Source: Acidobacteriota bacterium (GTDB lineage: Bacteria; Acidobacteriota; UBA6911). From it: a DNA stretch of 41,640 nt. The stretch is from positions 1 to 41,640 of the forward strand of contig JAAYAJ010000059.1 of NCBI GenBank assembly GCA_012719455.1. Direction: 5' to 3'. The position numbers and the translations under genes are program-made. This document shows, in pieces, positions 1 to 8,049 of the stretch. A model generated the notes under the pieces. It worked only from the letters and a program-made list of their open reading frames with translations. It had not been told where the DNA came from and did not search any database. Every line of letters starts with the position of its first letter. Positions within the stretch are counted from its first letter, which is position 1.

Positions 1-209
1 CCGGCCATTTTTACGTAGCCGCCGATCGGGAAGGGGCTGAGGCGGTACTCCGTCCCCCCGCGCGTGAACCCGACCAGTCGGGGGCCGAAGCCCAAGGAAA
101 ATACCAGGACGCGTATCTTCAGGAGCTTGGCCATGGCGAAGTGGCCGAACTCGTGCACGGTGATGGTGATTCCCAGGACCACGATAAAAGCTAGAATGGT
201 CAGCAACAA
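1..209 (-). CDS. rseP: RseP-type site-2 zinc metalloprotease, N-terminal part
   Basis: This is the first ~69 codons of an M50-family intramembrane protease; the rest lies beyond the left edge. The N-terminus is a hydrophobic helix that carries the zinc-binding HExxH motif (HEFGH, about residues 19-23), followed by a GFGPRLVGF-like stretch and FPIGGYVKMA, both typical of RseP/YaeL. Family members cleave anti-sigma factors and leftover signal peptides in the inner membrane. No in-frame ATG exists; the chosen TTG has GGGGAGG about nine bases upstream. It follows dxr by 65 bases on the same strand, and uppS-cdsA-dxr-rseP is a widely conserved order, which supports the call. The PDZ domains and second metal motif cannot be checked. 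Confidence 0.9.
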   Translation of the reverse strand, partial: MLLTILAFIVVLGITITVHEFGHFAMAKLLKIRVLVFSLGFGPRLVGFTRGGTEYRLSPFPIGGYVKMA

Positions 210-274
210 AGCGATGTTCCTCCCCAGTCCCTCATAATGTGCCAAAGAAGCGCCGGGTTCAATGGTCCCCAGGC

Positions 275-1465
275 TTATGCGCCAGGGACCGTGCAACCCC
301 GGTCCGGGATGCAGGCGCGGGCCGCTTCGCGCGCCCACCGGTCCGCTTTCAGGATCTCCTCCAGTTTTGTCGCCTTCCCGGGCGTGTGGCCGTCGAGGAC
401 CGTTTCGATGATCCGGGGGATCTCCTGGAAGGAGATCCCCCGGTCGAGGAACGCCTCCACCGCGACCTCGTTGGCCGCGTTGAGGACCGCCGGGGCGGTC
501 CCCCCGGTTCCGAGCGCCCGGTAGGCGAGTGCCAGGCACGGAAACTTTTCCGGATCCGGTTCCAGAAATTCCAGGCTCCCCAGCTTGTGGATGTCGAGCG
601 GAGGGAGGGGGGTCTGCCACCGCTCCGGGTAGGTCAGGGCGTACTGGATGGCGATGCGCATGTCCGTCGGGCCGAGCTGCGCCAGCACCGAGCCGTCGAT
701 ATACTCCACCATGGAATGGACGACGCTCTGCGGGTGCACAACCACGCTGATCCTGTCGGCGGGGACCCCGAACAGCCGGGAGGCCTCGATGACCTCGAGC
801 CCCTTGTTCATCAGCGTGGCGGAGTCGATGGTGATCTTACGCCCCATGCGCCAGGTCGGGTGGTTGAGCGCGTCCTCGAGCGTCACCTCGGCCAGCCGCT
901 CCCGGGGTGTTTCCCGGAAGGGGCCGCCGGAGGCGGTCAGGATCAGGCGCCGGACCTCGTCTTCCGTCCCCCCCCGCAGGCACTGGTGGATCGCGTTGTG
1001 TTCGCTGTCGACGGGGAGGATCGGGACGCGCATCCGGCGCGCCTTCTCCATGATCAGCTCCCCCGCCATGACCAGGGTTTCCTTGTTGGCCAGGGCTATC
1101 CCCTTGCCGTTCTCGAGGGCGTAGTAGGTGGGGAGCAGTCCCGCGGCCCCGGAAATGGCCGAAAGCACCATGTCGGATTCCGGGTGGCAGGCGACCTCGA
1201 TATGCCCCTCGAGCCCGTGTACGAACCGGGTGCGCGCCATGGGGTAGCCGCGTTGGCGCAAAAGGCTCTGGACCTCGGCGGACGCTTCCTTGTCGGCGCT
1301 CGAGGCGATCTCCGGGCGGATCTTCTCGATCTGGTCGGCGAGGAGGGCGGTGTTACGACCGGCGCTGAGGCCCGCCACCCGGAACTGTTTGGGGAAGGAG
1401 GAGGTCACCCGGAGGGCGTTGGTGCCGATCGATCCGGTGGAGCCGAGAATGGAGATGGCTTTCAT
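275..1465 (-). CDS. dxr: 1-deoxy-D-xylulose 5-phosphate reductoisomerase
   Basis: Dxr converts DXP to 2-C-methyl-D-erythritol 4-phosphate with NADPH, the committed step of the MEP isoprenoid pathway. The 396-residue product is of family length. It begins with the nucleotide-binding GSTGSIG (residues 8-14). The metal and substrate motif DSEHNA, the substrate-loop motif SGGPFRE and the stretch HPTWRMGRKITIDSATLMNK are all present. Two ATGs lie nine bases apart (1474 and 1465); the second puts MKAISILGSTGSIG at the terminus as in most homologues, and I prefer it. The gene is in the uppS-cdsA-dxr-rseP run, so undecaprenyl precursor supply is co-located with isoprenoid synthesis. Confidence 0.96.
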   Translation of the reverse strand: MKAISILGSTGSIGTNALRVTSSFPKQFRVAGLSAGRNTALLADQIEKIRPEIASSADKEASAEVQSLLRQRGYPMARTRFVHGLEGHIEVACHPESDMVLSAISGAAGLLPTYYALENGKGIALANKETLVMAGELIMEKARRMRVPILPVDSEHNAIHQCLRGGTEDEVRRLILTASGGPFRETPRERLAEVTLEDALNHPTWRMGRKITIDSATLMNKGLEVIEASRLFGVPADRISVVVHPQSVVHSMVEYIDGSVLAQLGPTDMRIAIQYALTYPERWQTPLPPLDIHKLGSLEFLEPDPEKFPCLALAYRALGTGGTAPAVLNAANEVAVEAFLDRGISFQEIPRIIETVLDGHTPGKATKLEEILKADRWAREAARACIPDRGCTVPGA

Positions 1466-1552
1466 GGGTCTCATTCCGCAAATGGGTTATTCTTGCATCC
1501 CGGCCGGGATTGACGACCGGGAACGCGCCGCCGGGGCGGGCAACGCCCGCGT

Positions 1553-2350
1553 TCAGCAGCAGAGCGTGAGATAGAAATAGAGGACCGGAATGGCGAACAG
1601 CAGGCTGTCCATGCGGTCGAGCGCGCCCCCGTGTCCCGGTATCAGTTGAGAGCTGTCTTTCGTCGCCGCCGCTCTCTTCAACATCGATTCCGCCAAGTCT
1701 CCCATCTGCCCGAACACCCCCACCAGGACGGAAGCGGCGATGACGTGGCCGAGGGGGAGGGCGGGGAAGAGCAGACGCTCGACCAGAACGGCGATCCCCA
1801 CTCCCGCCAGGAGTCCTCCCAGCGCCCCCTCGTTTGTCTTTTTGGGGCTCAGTTCCGGCGCGAACCGGGTCCTCCCCAGCGTCCTTCCCACCAGGAGCGC
1901 GGCCGAATCGCCGGTCCAAATCACGGCCAGCAGGATGAAGGTCCACGCCATCCCGTCGGCCCCGAAATCGTACCGGATCGGCAGAGCGGGGTAAAGAAAG
2001 AGGGTGAAATAAAAAACCCCCAGGGATTCCGCCATCAGGGCCAACGCCCGGTCGCGCATCGGCCATTCGCGCCGCCACATGGCCGAGAGAAAGGCCCCGA
2101 GCAGCACCAGCGCGAACAGAGCCACGGACGGGAATCTTCCCTGCCGCAGCGCGACGAGCAGGATCCAGAAGGCCGCGTGCCCGAAGACCGGCTGCACCCG
2201 GATTCCCATCGACCGCACCAGGCCAAAGTATTCATGCAGGCAGAGGGTGCCGATGACGCCGATGCCGACCAGGTAGAGGGCGGGGGGGGCGTAGAGGACC
2301 CCGAGGATGGCGATGGGGAGGAGAACAGCCGCCGAGAGCAGTCTTTTCAT
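1553..2350 (-). CDS. cdsA: Phosphatidate cytidylyltransferase
   Basis: CdsA makes CDP-diacylglycerol from phosphatidic acid and CTP at the inner membrane, feeding all phospholipid synthesis, including the PgsA step encoded at 19408-20091. The 265-residue product is strongly hydrophobic with several membrane segments. Near the C-terminus it has the full family signature: GDLAESMLKR, then KDSSQLIPGHGG and LDRMDSL. The ATG overlaps the uppS stop by four bases, so translation is probably coupled. It is followed by dxr after an 87-base spacer that holds only a short CGGGC/GCCCG hairpin and no obvious terminator. Confidence 0.95.
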   Translation of the reverse strand: MKRLLSAAVLLPIAILGVLYAPPALYLVGIGVIGTLCLHEYFGLVRSMGIRVQPVFGHAAFWILLVALRQGRFPSVALFALVLLGAFLSAMWRREWPMRDRALALMAESLGVFYFTLFLYPALPIRYDFGADGMAWTFILLAVIWTGDSAALLVGRTLGRTRFAPELSPKKTNEGALGGLLAGVGIAVLVERLLFPALPLGHVIAASVLVGVFGQMGDLAESMLKRAAATKDSSQLIPGHGGALDRMDSLLFAIPVLYFYLTLCC

Positions 2351-3132
2351 GGCTTGCCTTCGCAGGGGGCCTGGATCCCCCCGTAGCGCCGATCGCGCTT
2401 CTGGTACTCCAGGATGGCCTCGAGCAGGTGCAGGCGCCGGAAATCGGGCCAGTAGGTGGGGGTGATGTAAATTTCAGAATAGGCGATCTGCCAGAGGAGG
2501 AAATTGCTGATGCGCATTTCCCCGCTGGTCCGGATCAGCAGGTCGGGGTCGGGGACGGCCGAGGTGTAGAGGCGGCGCGCGATCGCCTCTTCGTCGACCG
2601 GCGCCGTATCCCCGTTTTTCCTCCGCTCCCGCAGCAGGAGGTTGAAGGCGTCGACGATTTCAGCGCGCCCGCTGTAGTTCAGGGCCACGTACAGGTGCAT
2701 GCCGGTGTTTTTGGCGGTAACGCGCATGGCGTGCCGCAGTTCCTCACGCACCGATGCCTCGAGTTCCCGGATCCTGCCGATGGCAAGAAAGCGGATGTTG
2801 TTGGCGTGGATCTGGCCCAATTCCTGCCGGAGATATTTCTTGAGCAGCGCCATGAGGGTGCGAACCTCGGAGCGCGGCCTCTTCCAGTTTTCCACGGAAA
2901 AGGCGTACAAGGTGAGGGCCTCCATTCCAAGCCGGGCGGAACTTTCCACAATTTCCCGGACCGACTCGATCCCCGCCCGGTGCCCGGCCACCCTCGGGAG
3001 GCTGCGCGAACCGGCCCACCGGCCGTTCCCGTCCATGATCACCGCCAAGTGGCGGGGGAGGCGGGACTCGTCGATCTTCTGCAGCAGTTCGGCTTCCCTG
3101 CTTCCGGACGGGGCAAAGCCCTCCATCTCCAT
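2347..3132 (-). CDS. uppS: Undecaprenyl (isoprenyl) diphosphate synthase
   Basis: This cis-prenyltransferase condenses isopentenyl diphosphate onto farnesyl diphosphate to make the C55 carrier lipid for peptidoglycan and O-antigen. The catalytic MDGNGRWA motif is near the N-terminus. Later motifs LTLYAFSVENWKRP and DLLIRTSGEMRISNFLLWQ (ending in the family's TSGE.R.SNF pattern) are intact. The reading frame is open back to a TTG at 3147, but the ATG at 3132 has GGAG about eight bases upstream and is preferred, giving 261 residues. An extended -10 promoter lies immediately upstream, so this gene probably starts the uppS-cdsA-dxr-rseP operon. Confidence 0.95.
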   Translation of the reverse strand: MEMEGFAPSGSREAELLQKIDESRLPRHLAVIMDGNGRWAGSRSLPRVAGHRAGIESVREIVESSARLGMEALTLYAFSVENWKRPRSEVRTLMALLKKYLRQELGQIHANNIRFLAIGRIRELEASVREELRHAMRVTAKNTGMHLYVALNYSGRAEIVDAFNLLLRERRKNGDTAPVDEEAIARRLYTSAVPDPDLLIRTSGEMRISNFLLWQIAYSEIYITPTYWPDFRRLHLLEAILEYQKRDRRYGGIQAPCEGKP

Positions 3133-3153
3133 ACCGGTTTTCTCCAAGCAATC

Positions 3154-3162
3154 ATGATAGCA
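3154..3162 (-). promoter_or_regulatory. Extended -10 promoter for uppS operon
   Basis: On the minus strand this reads TGC followed by TATCAT, an extended -10 with five of six consensus bases. No convincing -35 is seen at the right distance. It lies between the truA stop and the uppS start, which would give a very short leader that still contains the GGAG ribosome site. The same TGCTATCAT occurs upstream of the gene at 18272-19312. Confidence 0.5.
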
Positions 3163-3177
3163 GAATTCGCCCCGGGC

Positions 3178-3960
3178 TCAGTACCGAACTTTCAGGAGCA
3201 CGAGGCCGTGGGCGGGGGCGGTGAATCCGGCCGAGGCACGGTCCCGCTTTTTGAACAGGAGGGCGAAGTCCTCCATTGTCATCGCCCCCCTTCCCACTTC
3301 CAGGAGGGTCCCGGCCATGTTGCGGACCATGTGGTGCAGGAACCCGTTCCCCTCCACCGTCAGGTGGAGCCGCCGCCCCCTCAGGGTCAGGTCACAGCGG
3401 CGGATCGTCCGGACGGTGCTTGCGACGGCTGAGCCGGTCTTGGCGAAGCTGGCAAAATCGTGCTCCCCGGTGAACATGGCCGCGGCCCGCCTCATCCTGG
3501 GGACGTCGACCGGGTACGGGTAATGAAAGTATTCCCGCAGCAGGTGGGGGGCCAGGATCGCGCCGAGATAGATCTGGTAGCGGTAGACCTTTCCCCGGGC
3601 TCCGTGGCGGGCATGAAACCCGGGGGGCGCCGTCCGCGCCCTGAGCACCCGGATGTCCCTCGGCAACAAGCAGTTGACGGCGCGAACCAGCCGGGAGGGG
3701 GGGATGCTGGACAGGGTGTGGAAATGCGCCACCAGCCCGCGCGCGTGCGTCCCCGCGTCGGTCCTCCCGCTCCCCGTCAGGGTGACCGCGGCCCCGGTGA
3801 TCCGTTCCAGGGCCGCGGTCACCAGGCCCTGGATCGTCGGGGCGTCCTTCTGGATCTGCCAGCCGCGGTAGGCGGTCCCGTCGAAGGCGATGGTCAGGCG
3901 GATGTTCCGCCCGCCTACGATCGGCTGCCCGGTTTGATCGCCCGGCTTCCGGTTTTGCAT
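3178..3960 (-). CDS. truA: tRNA pseudouridine(38-40) synthase TruA
   Basis: TruA isomerises uridines 38-40 in the anticodon stem of many tRNAs. The 260-residue product has the N-terminal IAFDGTAYRGWQ motif and the catalytic Asp in GSGRTDAGTHARG; later come HDFASFAK and NGFLHHMVRN, all characteristic. The only sensible start is the ATG at 3960, which lies inside the end of pyrE, so the two genes overlap by 46 bases on the same strand. A much longer open frame upstream is only a GC-rich shadow through pyrE. Confidence 0.95.
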   Translation of the reverse strand: MQNRKPGDQTGQPIVGGRNIRLTIAFDGTAYRGWQIQKDAPTIQGLVTAALERITGAAVTLTGSGRTDAGTHARGLVAHFHTLSSIPPSRLVRAVNCLLPRDIRVLRARTAPPGFHARHGARGKVYRYQIYLGAILAPHLLREYFHYPYPVDVPRMRRAAAMFTGEHDFASFAKTGSAVASTVRTIRRCDLTLRGRRLHLTVEGNGFLHHMVRNMAGTLLEVGRGAMTMEDFALLFKKRDRASAGFTAPAHGLVLLKVRY

Positions 3961-4490
3961 AGGGGACACTCTTCTGCGGGAAAGGCGGGGATGTCGAGGA
4001 ATGCCAGTGCCGTCCGGGGCACTCCAAGGTCCGTTTTTCCCCCGCTCCGGTCGATCAGGGAGCCGGCCGCGATGACGATGCCCCCCGCCCGGGTGACGAC
4101 GTCCATGGTTTCCCGGGTGGATCTCCCCGTGGTGACGACATCCTCCACCACGAAGGCCTTTTCCCCGGGCCGGATCGCGAACCCGCGCCGGAGTGTGAGC
4201 TCGCCGTCCTGGCGCTCGGCGAAGATGGCCCGCACCCCGGCGGCGCGCGCCACCTCGTGTGCCACGAGGATCCCTCCCAGTGCGGGGGCGATGACGAAAT
4301 CGGGGAGCTCCCCGATCTCTTGGAGCCGCGCCGCCAATGCCTCCCCCAGGGCGGCCGCCTGCCTGGGTTGCTCCAGTACCAGGGCGCACTGCAGGTAACG
4401 GGCGCTGTGCAGGCCGGAGGTGAGCAGGAAATGCCCCTCCAGCAGCGCTCCGGACTGTTTGAACATACTCAGCACTTCTTCCTGTGTCAT
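3915..4490 (-). CDS. pyrE: Orotate phosphoribosyltransferase
   Basis: PyrE transfers a ribosyl phosphate from PRPP to orotate, giving OMP in de novo pyrimidine synthesis. The 191-residue product has the PRPP-binding motif in VVEDVVTTGRST, the LTSGLHSARY motif near residue 25, and a C-terminal CPLC motif followed by KPGSR, which occurs in a subgroup of bacterial OPRTs. I use the ATG at 4490 (MTQEEVL), since the frame upstream of it does not look like protein. The 3' end overlaps truA by 46 bases. It is divergent from yebC across 151 bases; a TATGCT (4580-4585, minus) is a possible -10. Confidence 0.93.
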   Translation of the reverse strand: MTQEEVLSMFKQSGALLEGHFLLTSGLHSARYLQCALVLEQPRQAAALGEALAARLQEIGELPDFVIAPALGGILVAHEVARAAGVRAIFAERQDGELTLRRGFAIRPGEKAFVVEDVVTTGRSTRETMDVVTRAGGIVIAAGSLIDRSGGKTDLGVPRTALAFLDIPAFPAEECPLCKTGSRAIKPGSRS

Positions 4491-4600
4491 GTCGTTCCTC
4501 GCCTGAAATCTTCCGGTGATGGGATCTGGCTTTCCCGCGGACTCCCCGGCGGGCAAAAATCAAGTTTTGCGCGCACAAGAGCATAGGGGCCGACGCGAAT

Positions 4601-4606
4601 TATGAT
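4601..4606 (+). promoter_or_regulatory. Possible -10 element for yebC
   Basis: TATGAT matches five of six -10 consensus bases and lies 35 bases before the yebC ATG, with a clear ribosome site (AAAAGGAG, 4627-4634) in between. No -35 is visible at 16-18 bases. Confidence 0.3.
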
Positions 4607-4641
4607 AAGATACCTGGCGTCGAACGAAAAGGAGTCATTTT

Positions 4642-5391
4642 ATGTCAGGTCACTCAAAATGGCATTCCATCAAGCACAAAAAGGCGGCGACCGACTCCAA
4701 ACGGGGCCGACTCTTTACCCGGCTGATCAAGGAATTGACCGCCGCGGCCCGGACCGGCGGCGGCGATCCGGATGCCAATCCGCGCCTGCGGCTGGCGGTG
4801 GCCACGGCCAAGGCGAACAACATGCCGGCCGAGAACATCAAGCGGTCGATCATGCGGGGCACGGGCGAACTCCCCGGGGTGTCCTACGAGGACGTGAACT
4901 ACGAAGGGTATGGACCGGGCGGGGCCGCCATCTTCATGGAGGTGCTGACCGACAACAAGAACCGCACCGTGGCCGAGTTGCGCCACCTCCTGTCCAAGCA
5001 CGGGGGGAACCTGGGGGAAACGGGCTGCGTCGGCTGGATGTTCGACCGCAAAGGCTACATCGTCGTGGAAAAGGCGGCGGCCGGAGAGGACAAGCTGCTT
5101 GAAGTCGCCCTCGGAGCCGGGGCCGAAGACATGAGGGACGACGACGACAGTTTCGAGATCATCACCTCGCCCGAAGAGATGGAAGCGGTGAAGCTGGCCC
5201 TGGAAGCGGCCGAGATTTCCATGACGACGGCCGAGATCTCCATGATCCCCCAGAACTACGTCAGCCTGGAGGGGAAGAACGCCCAGACGATGCTGAAGTT
5301 GATGGAGGCGCTGGAGGATCACGAGGATATCCAGAACGTCTATTCCAACTTCGACATCGACGAGTCGGAGTTAGACGTCGAAGCATCCTAG
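4642..5391 (+). CDS. yebC: YebC/PmpR family protein
   Basis: The 249-residue product matches the YebC family end to end: [14 protein letters not shown] at the N-terminus, [12 protein letters not shown], then YEGYGPGG and [11 protein letters not shown]. Family members were first described as DNA-binding regulators; more recent work ties several to translation, easing ribosome stalls. A strong Shine-Dalgarno sits seven bases before the ATG. ruvC follows after 11 bases, the usual yebC-ruvC arrangement, but ruvA and ruvB do not follow. Confidence 0.95.
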   Translation: MSGHSKWHSIKHKKAATDSKRGRLFTRLIKELTAAARTGGGDPDANPRLRLAVATAKANNMPAENIKRSIMRGTGELPGVSYEDVNYEGYGPGGAAIFMEVLTDNKNRTVAELRHLLSKHGGNLGETGCVGWMFDRKGYIVVEKAAAGEDKLLEVALGAGAEDMRDDDDSFEIITSPEEMEAVKLALEAAEISMTTAEISMIPQNYVSLEGKNAQTMLKLMEALEDHEDIQNVYSNFDIDESELDVEAS

Positions 5392-5402
5392 GACCCCGGC
5401 CG

Positions 5403-5891
5403 ATGCGCATACTGGGCGTCGACCCCGGGAGCAGGGCTACCGGCTACGGCATGATCGAAACCGACGGCATGCGCCACCGGACCATTCTCTTCGGTGCGGT
5501 CACGACCTCGGCCCGTCGTCCTTTCCACCAGCGCCTGCTCGAGATCTTCGAGGGGCTCGACACGGTCCTCCGGCGGCATCCGGCCGACGTCATGGCGATC
5601 GAGGGGGTCTTCCACTCGGTCAACGTCCAGGCGGCGCTGAAGCTGGGCCACGCCCGCGGGGTCGCCCTGGTCGTGGCCGCCCTCCGGGGGCTCGACGTCC
5701 GGGAATACTCACCGCTGGAAATCAAGAACGCCGTGGTCGGCTTCGGCCGCGCGGAAAAAATCCAAGTCCAGACCATGGTCCAGCTGATCCTGGGCCTTCC
5801 GGAAATCCCCTCCCCGGACCACGCCGCTGATGCCCTGGCGGTGGCCATTTGCCATGCCCACAGGATGAAGGGGGAGGACGTCAGGCGATGA
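5403..5891 (+). CDS. ruvC: Holliday junction resolvase RuvC
   Basis: RuvC is the endonuclease that cuts Holliday junctions in homologous recombination. The 162-residue product has the RNase H-like catalytic acidic set: Asp in ILGVDPGSRATGYG, Glu in MAIEGVFHSVN, and the C-terminal DHAADALAVAICH. Length is normal. The 3' end overlaps the convergent gene at 5881 by 11 bases. RuvA and RuvB, often downstream, must lie elsewhere. Confidence 0.96.
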   Translation: MRILGVDPGSRATGYGMIETDGMRHRTILFGAVTTSARRPFHQRLLEIFEGLDTVLRRHPADVMAIEGVFHSVNVQAALKLGHARGVALVVAALRGLDVREYSPLEIKNAVVGFGRAEKIQVQTMVQLILGLPEIPSPDHAADALAVAICHAHRMKGEDVRR

Positions 5892-6690
5892 CGATCCCGG
5901 CGTAGGCGACCACGCGCTCATGGTCGCCCGTCACCTCCCCCGAATGGGTGTAGCGCACGAGGCGTCCCGCCCGGGCGCCCAGGTCCCGGCAGGCGACGAG
6001 GACGGCCACGGTCGGCCCGATGCCGCACATGCTGATCCCTTCCTCCATCACGGTTTCATAGAGCCCTGCGGGGTCCAGGGCCAGGATCCGCTCGATGGCG
6101 AGCCGGTCGCGGCGTGCGGCGGACGCAGCCGTTTCATAGTGGGTCATGTCGGAACTCGAGACCAGCAGGACCGGTTCCGTCATCCGCCAGATCACCTGCC
6201 CGAGCGCGTGCCCCAGTTCTTCGAGCAGGGCATAGTCGAGGGTCCGGATGCAGACGGCCGAAAAGCGGAAGCCGGGGGCGAGCACCTGAAGGAAGGGGAT
6301 CTGGACCTCGATCGCGTGCTCGTCGCGGTGTGCGGAGGCGTCCTCCCTGAGGGAGGGGCATGCCTCGAGGAGGGCGTGGTTCATCCCTTCATCCACGGGC
6401 GTCTTCCCCAGGGGGGTGACCCATTCCTCCGCGGGCGCCAGTGCCATCCCGGCTCCTCTCCCCGTGTGGTTCGGTCCCAGCAGGATGAAACGGCCCGGCA
6501 GGGTGACGGAGGAGAAAACCGCTCCGGCCACGTTCCCGGAATAGATATATCCGGCATGGGGCGCCAGCACCGCCCGGGCGGCCTGCGTCGGCTCCTCCCC
6601 GGGGACGGGAAGGCCGGCGACGATGGCCCGGCGGAGCCTGCCGGGATCATCGGGGTAGAAACTGCCAGCGAAGGCGGCCTTTCTCACCAT
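5881..6690 (-). CDS. amrB: Memo family protein, AmmeMemoRadiSam system protein B
   Basis: The 269-residue product belongs to the Memo family, related to extradiol dioxygenases, with conserved metal-site-like residues: LAPHAGYIYSG, LGPNHTG, DEHAIEVQIPFLQ, SSDMTHYE and CGIGPTVAVL. In bacteria and archaea the family occurs with AMMECR1 and a radical SAM protein as the 'AmmeMemoRadiSam' trio, whose chemistry is unknown to me. Here the AMMECR1 partner is 14 kb away at 20108-20677, and the radical SAM component is not in the window. The start at 6690 gives MVRKAAFAGSFYP, the usual family N-terminus. It follows nuoF by seven bases, so it is probably co-transcribed. Confidence 0.88.
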   Translation of the reverse strand: MVRKAAFAGSFYPDDPGRLRRAIVAGLPVPGEEPTQAARAVLAPHAGYIYSGNVAGAVFSSVTLPGRFILLGPNHTGRGAGMALAPAEEWVTPLGKTPVDEGMNHALLEACPSLREDASAHRDEHAIEVQIPFLQVLAPGFRFSAVCIRTLDYALLEELGHALGQVIWRMTEPVLLVSSSDMTHYETAASAARRDRLAIERILALDPAGLYETVMEEGISMCGIGPTVAVLVACRDLGARAGRLVRYTHSGEVTGDHERVVAYAGIVIA

Positions 6691-6697
6691 GGTGCAC

Positions 6698-7984
6698 CTA
6701 TGTCGCGACCGGGGGCGCGTCCCGGATGACACACCGCTGCTCCCGAATGTGCGCGTCAAACTCCGCGTGGAACTTCTGAACGTAGCTCTCGATCGGCATC
6801 GCCGCGGCGTCGGAAAGGGGACAGATAGTCCGTCCCTTCATGTTGGCGCAGAGGTCGAGCAGGAGCTCGAGGTCCCCCTGCCTGCCGCGTCCCCCTTCGA
6901 TCCGGTGGAGGATGCGGTGGAGCCATTCGGTCCCTTCGCGGCACTGGGTGCATTGCCCGCACGATTCCTCTGCGTAGAAGCGGGAAATCCTGAGGGCGGC
7001 CTTGACCATGCAGGTGCTGTCGTCCATGACGATCACGCCGGCCGATCCCAGCATGCTTCCGGCCCTTGCGATGGAGTCGAAGTCGAGCCGGACGTCCACC
7101 TGGTCCGCGGTCAGCACCGGTGTGGAGGACCCCCCGGGGACGATGGCCTTGAGCCTGCGCCCCGGGCGGACGCCGCCGCAATGATCGACCAGGAGTTCGC
7201 GCAAAGGGGTTCCCATCGGCAGCTCGTAGACTCCCCGCCGGACGACATGGCCGCTGACGCCGAACAGGCGCGTGCCGGCGTTGCCGGGTACGCCGATGGA
7301 GGCGTACCAGTCGGCGCCGTTGTTGACGATATGGGGGATGTTGGCCAGCGTCTCGACGTTGTTGATGACCGTTGGGGAGCCGTAGAGGCCGACGGAGGCG
7401 GGGAAGGGGGGCTTCAGCCGGGGGTGTCCCCTCCGCCCTTCCAGCGACTCCAGCAGGGCGGTTTCCTCGCCGCAGATGTAGGCCCCGGCGCCCCGGTGCA
7501 CGACGATGTCCAGGTCGAACCCGGAGCCCAGGATGTTTTTGCCGAGATACCCCCGGTCGCGGGCCTGGGCGATCGCCCGCTCCACGATTTCGGCTGGCCG
7601 GACGTACTCACCCCGGATGTAGAGGAAGGCGAGGCGGCATCCCAGGGCGTAGGCGGACAGGATGGTCCCTTCGATCAGCTGGTGTGGGTCCTGTTCCAGG
7701 ATGAGCCTGTCTTTGAAGGTGCCGGGCTCGCTTTCGTCCGAGTTCACGCAGAGATAGACGGGCCGGCCGGAATTTTTCGGGACGAACCCCCACTTCAACC
7801 CGGTGGGGAACCCCGCGCCCCCCCGCCCCCGGAGCCCCGACTTTTTCACCGTTTCGATGATCTCGTCCGGAGAAAGTTCCTTCAGCGCCCTGGCCAGGGC
7901 ACGGTACCCTCCAAGCGATTCGTATACACCGATTTCTTGGAGGTCGGGGACATGCAGGTTCCGGGTCAGGATCTTGGTGTCCAT
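6698..7984 (-). CDS. nuoF: NADH-quinone oxidoreductase subunit F (NuoF-type)
   Basis: NuoF is the peripheral complex I subunit that binds NADH and FMN and passes electrons to an Fe4S4 cluster. The 428-residue product has the glycine-rich nucleotide/FMN motif RGRGGAGFPTGLKWGF near residue 55, ICGEETALLESLEG, and the cluster ligands ESCGQCTQCREGT plus a later Cys in TICPLSDAA. It lacks the extra N-terminal thioredoxin-like and C-terminal ferredoxin domains of many hydrogenase and formate dehydrogenase homologues, so NuoF fits best. It is not flanked by nuoE or nuoG; grpE is upstream and the Memo-family gene downstream, so a role in a different NADH-dependent complex is possible. Confidence 0.88.
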   Translation of the reverse strand: MDTKILTRNLHVPDLQEIGVYESLGGYRALARALKELSPDEIIETVKKSGLRGRGGAGFPTGLKWGFVPKNSGRPVYLCVNSDESEPGTFKDRLILEQDPHQLIEGTILSAYALGCRLAFLYIRGEYVRPAEIVERAIAQARDRGYLGKNILGSGFDLDIVVHRGAGAYICGEETALLESLEGRRGHPRLKPPFPASVGLYGSPTVINNVETLANIPHIVNNGADWYASIGVPGNAGTRLFGVSGHVVRRGVYELPMGTPLRELLVDHCGGVRPGRRLKAIVPGGSSTPVLTADQVDVRLDFDSIARAGSMLGSAGVIVMDDSTCMVKAALRISRFYAEESCGQCTQCREGTEWLHRILHRIEGGRGRQGDLELLLDLCANMKGRTICPLSDAAAMPIESYVQKFHAEFDAHIREQRCVIRDAPPVAT

Positions 7985-8017
7985 GTGAATGGAATCGCCC
8001 TTCCGATAGCGAAGCCT

Positions 8018-8026
8018 AGTCTACCA
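8018..8026 (-). promoter_or_regulatory. Possible extended -10 for nuoF
   Basis: The minus strand reads TGG followed by TAGACT (four of six -10 bases) between grpE and nuoF, about 33 bases before the nuoF ATG. Confidence 0.3.
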
Positions 8027-8049
8027 TGGCGCAGGGCTTTTCGTCCCGG

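Noticed and set aside
3178-4584. Single 468-codon fusion of truA with an upstream domain
   Set aside because: The upstream half is the wrong frame of pyrE; truA has a proper start at 3960.
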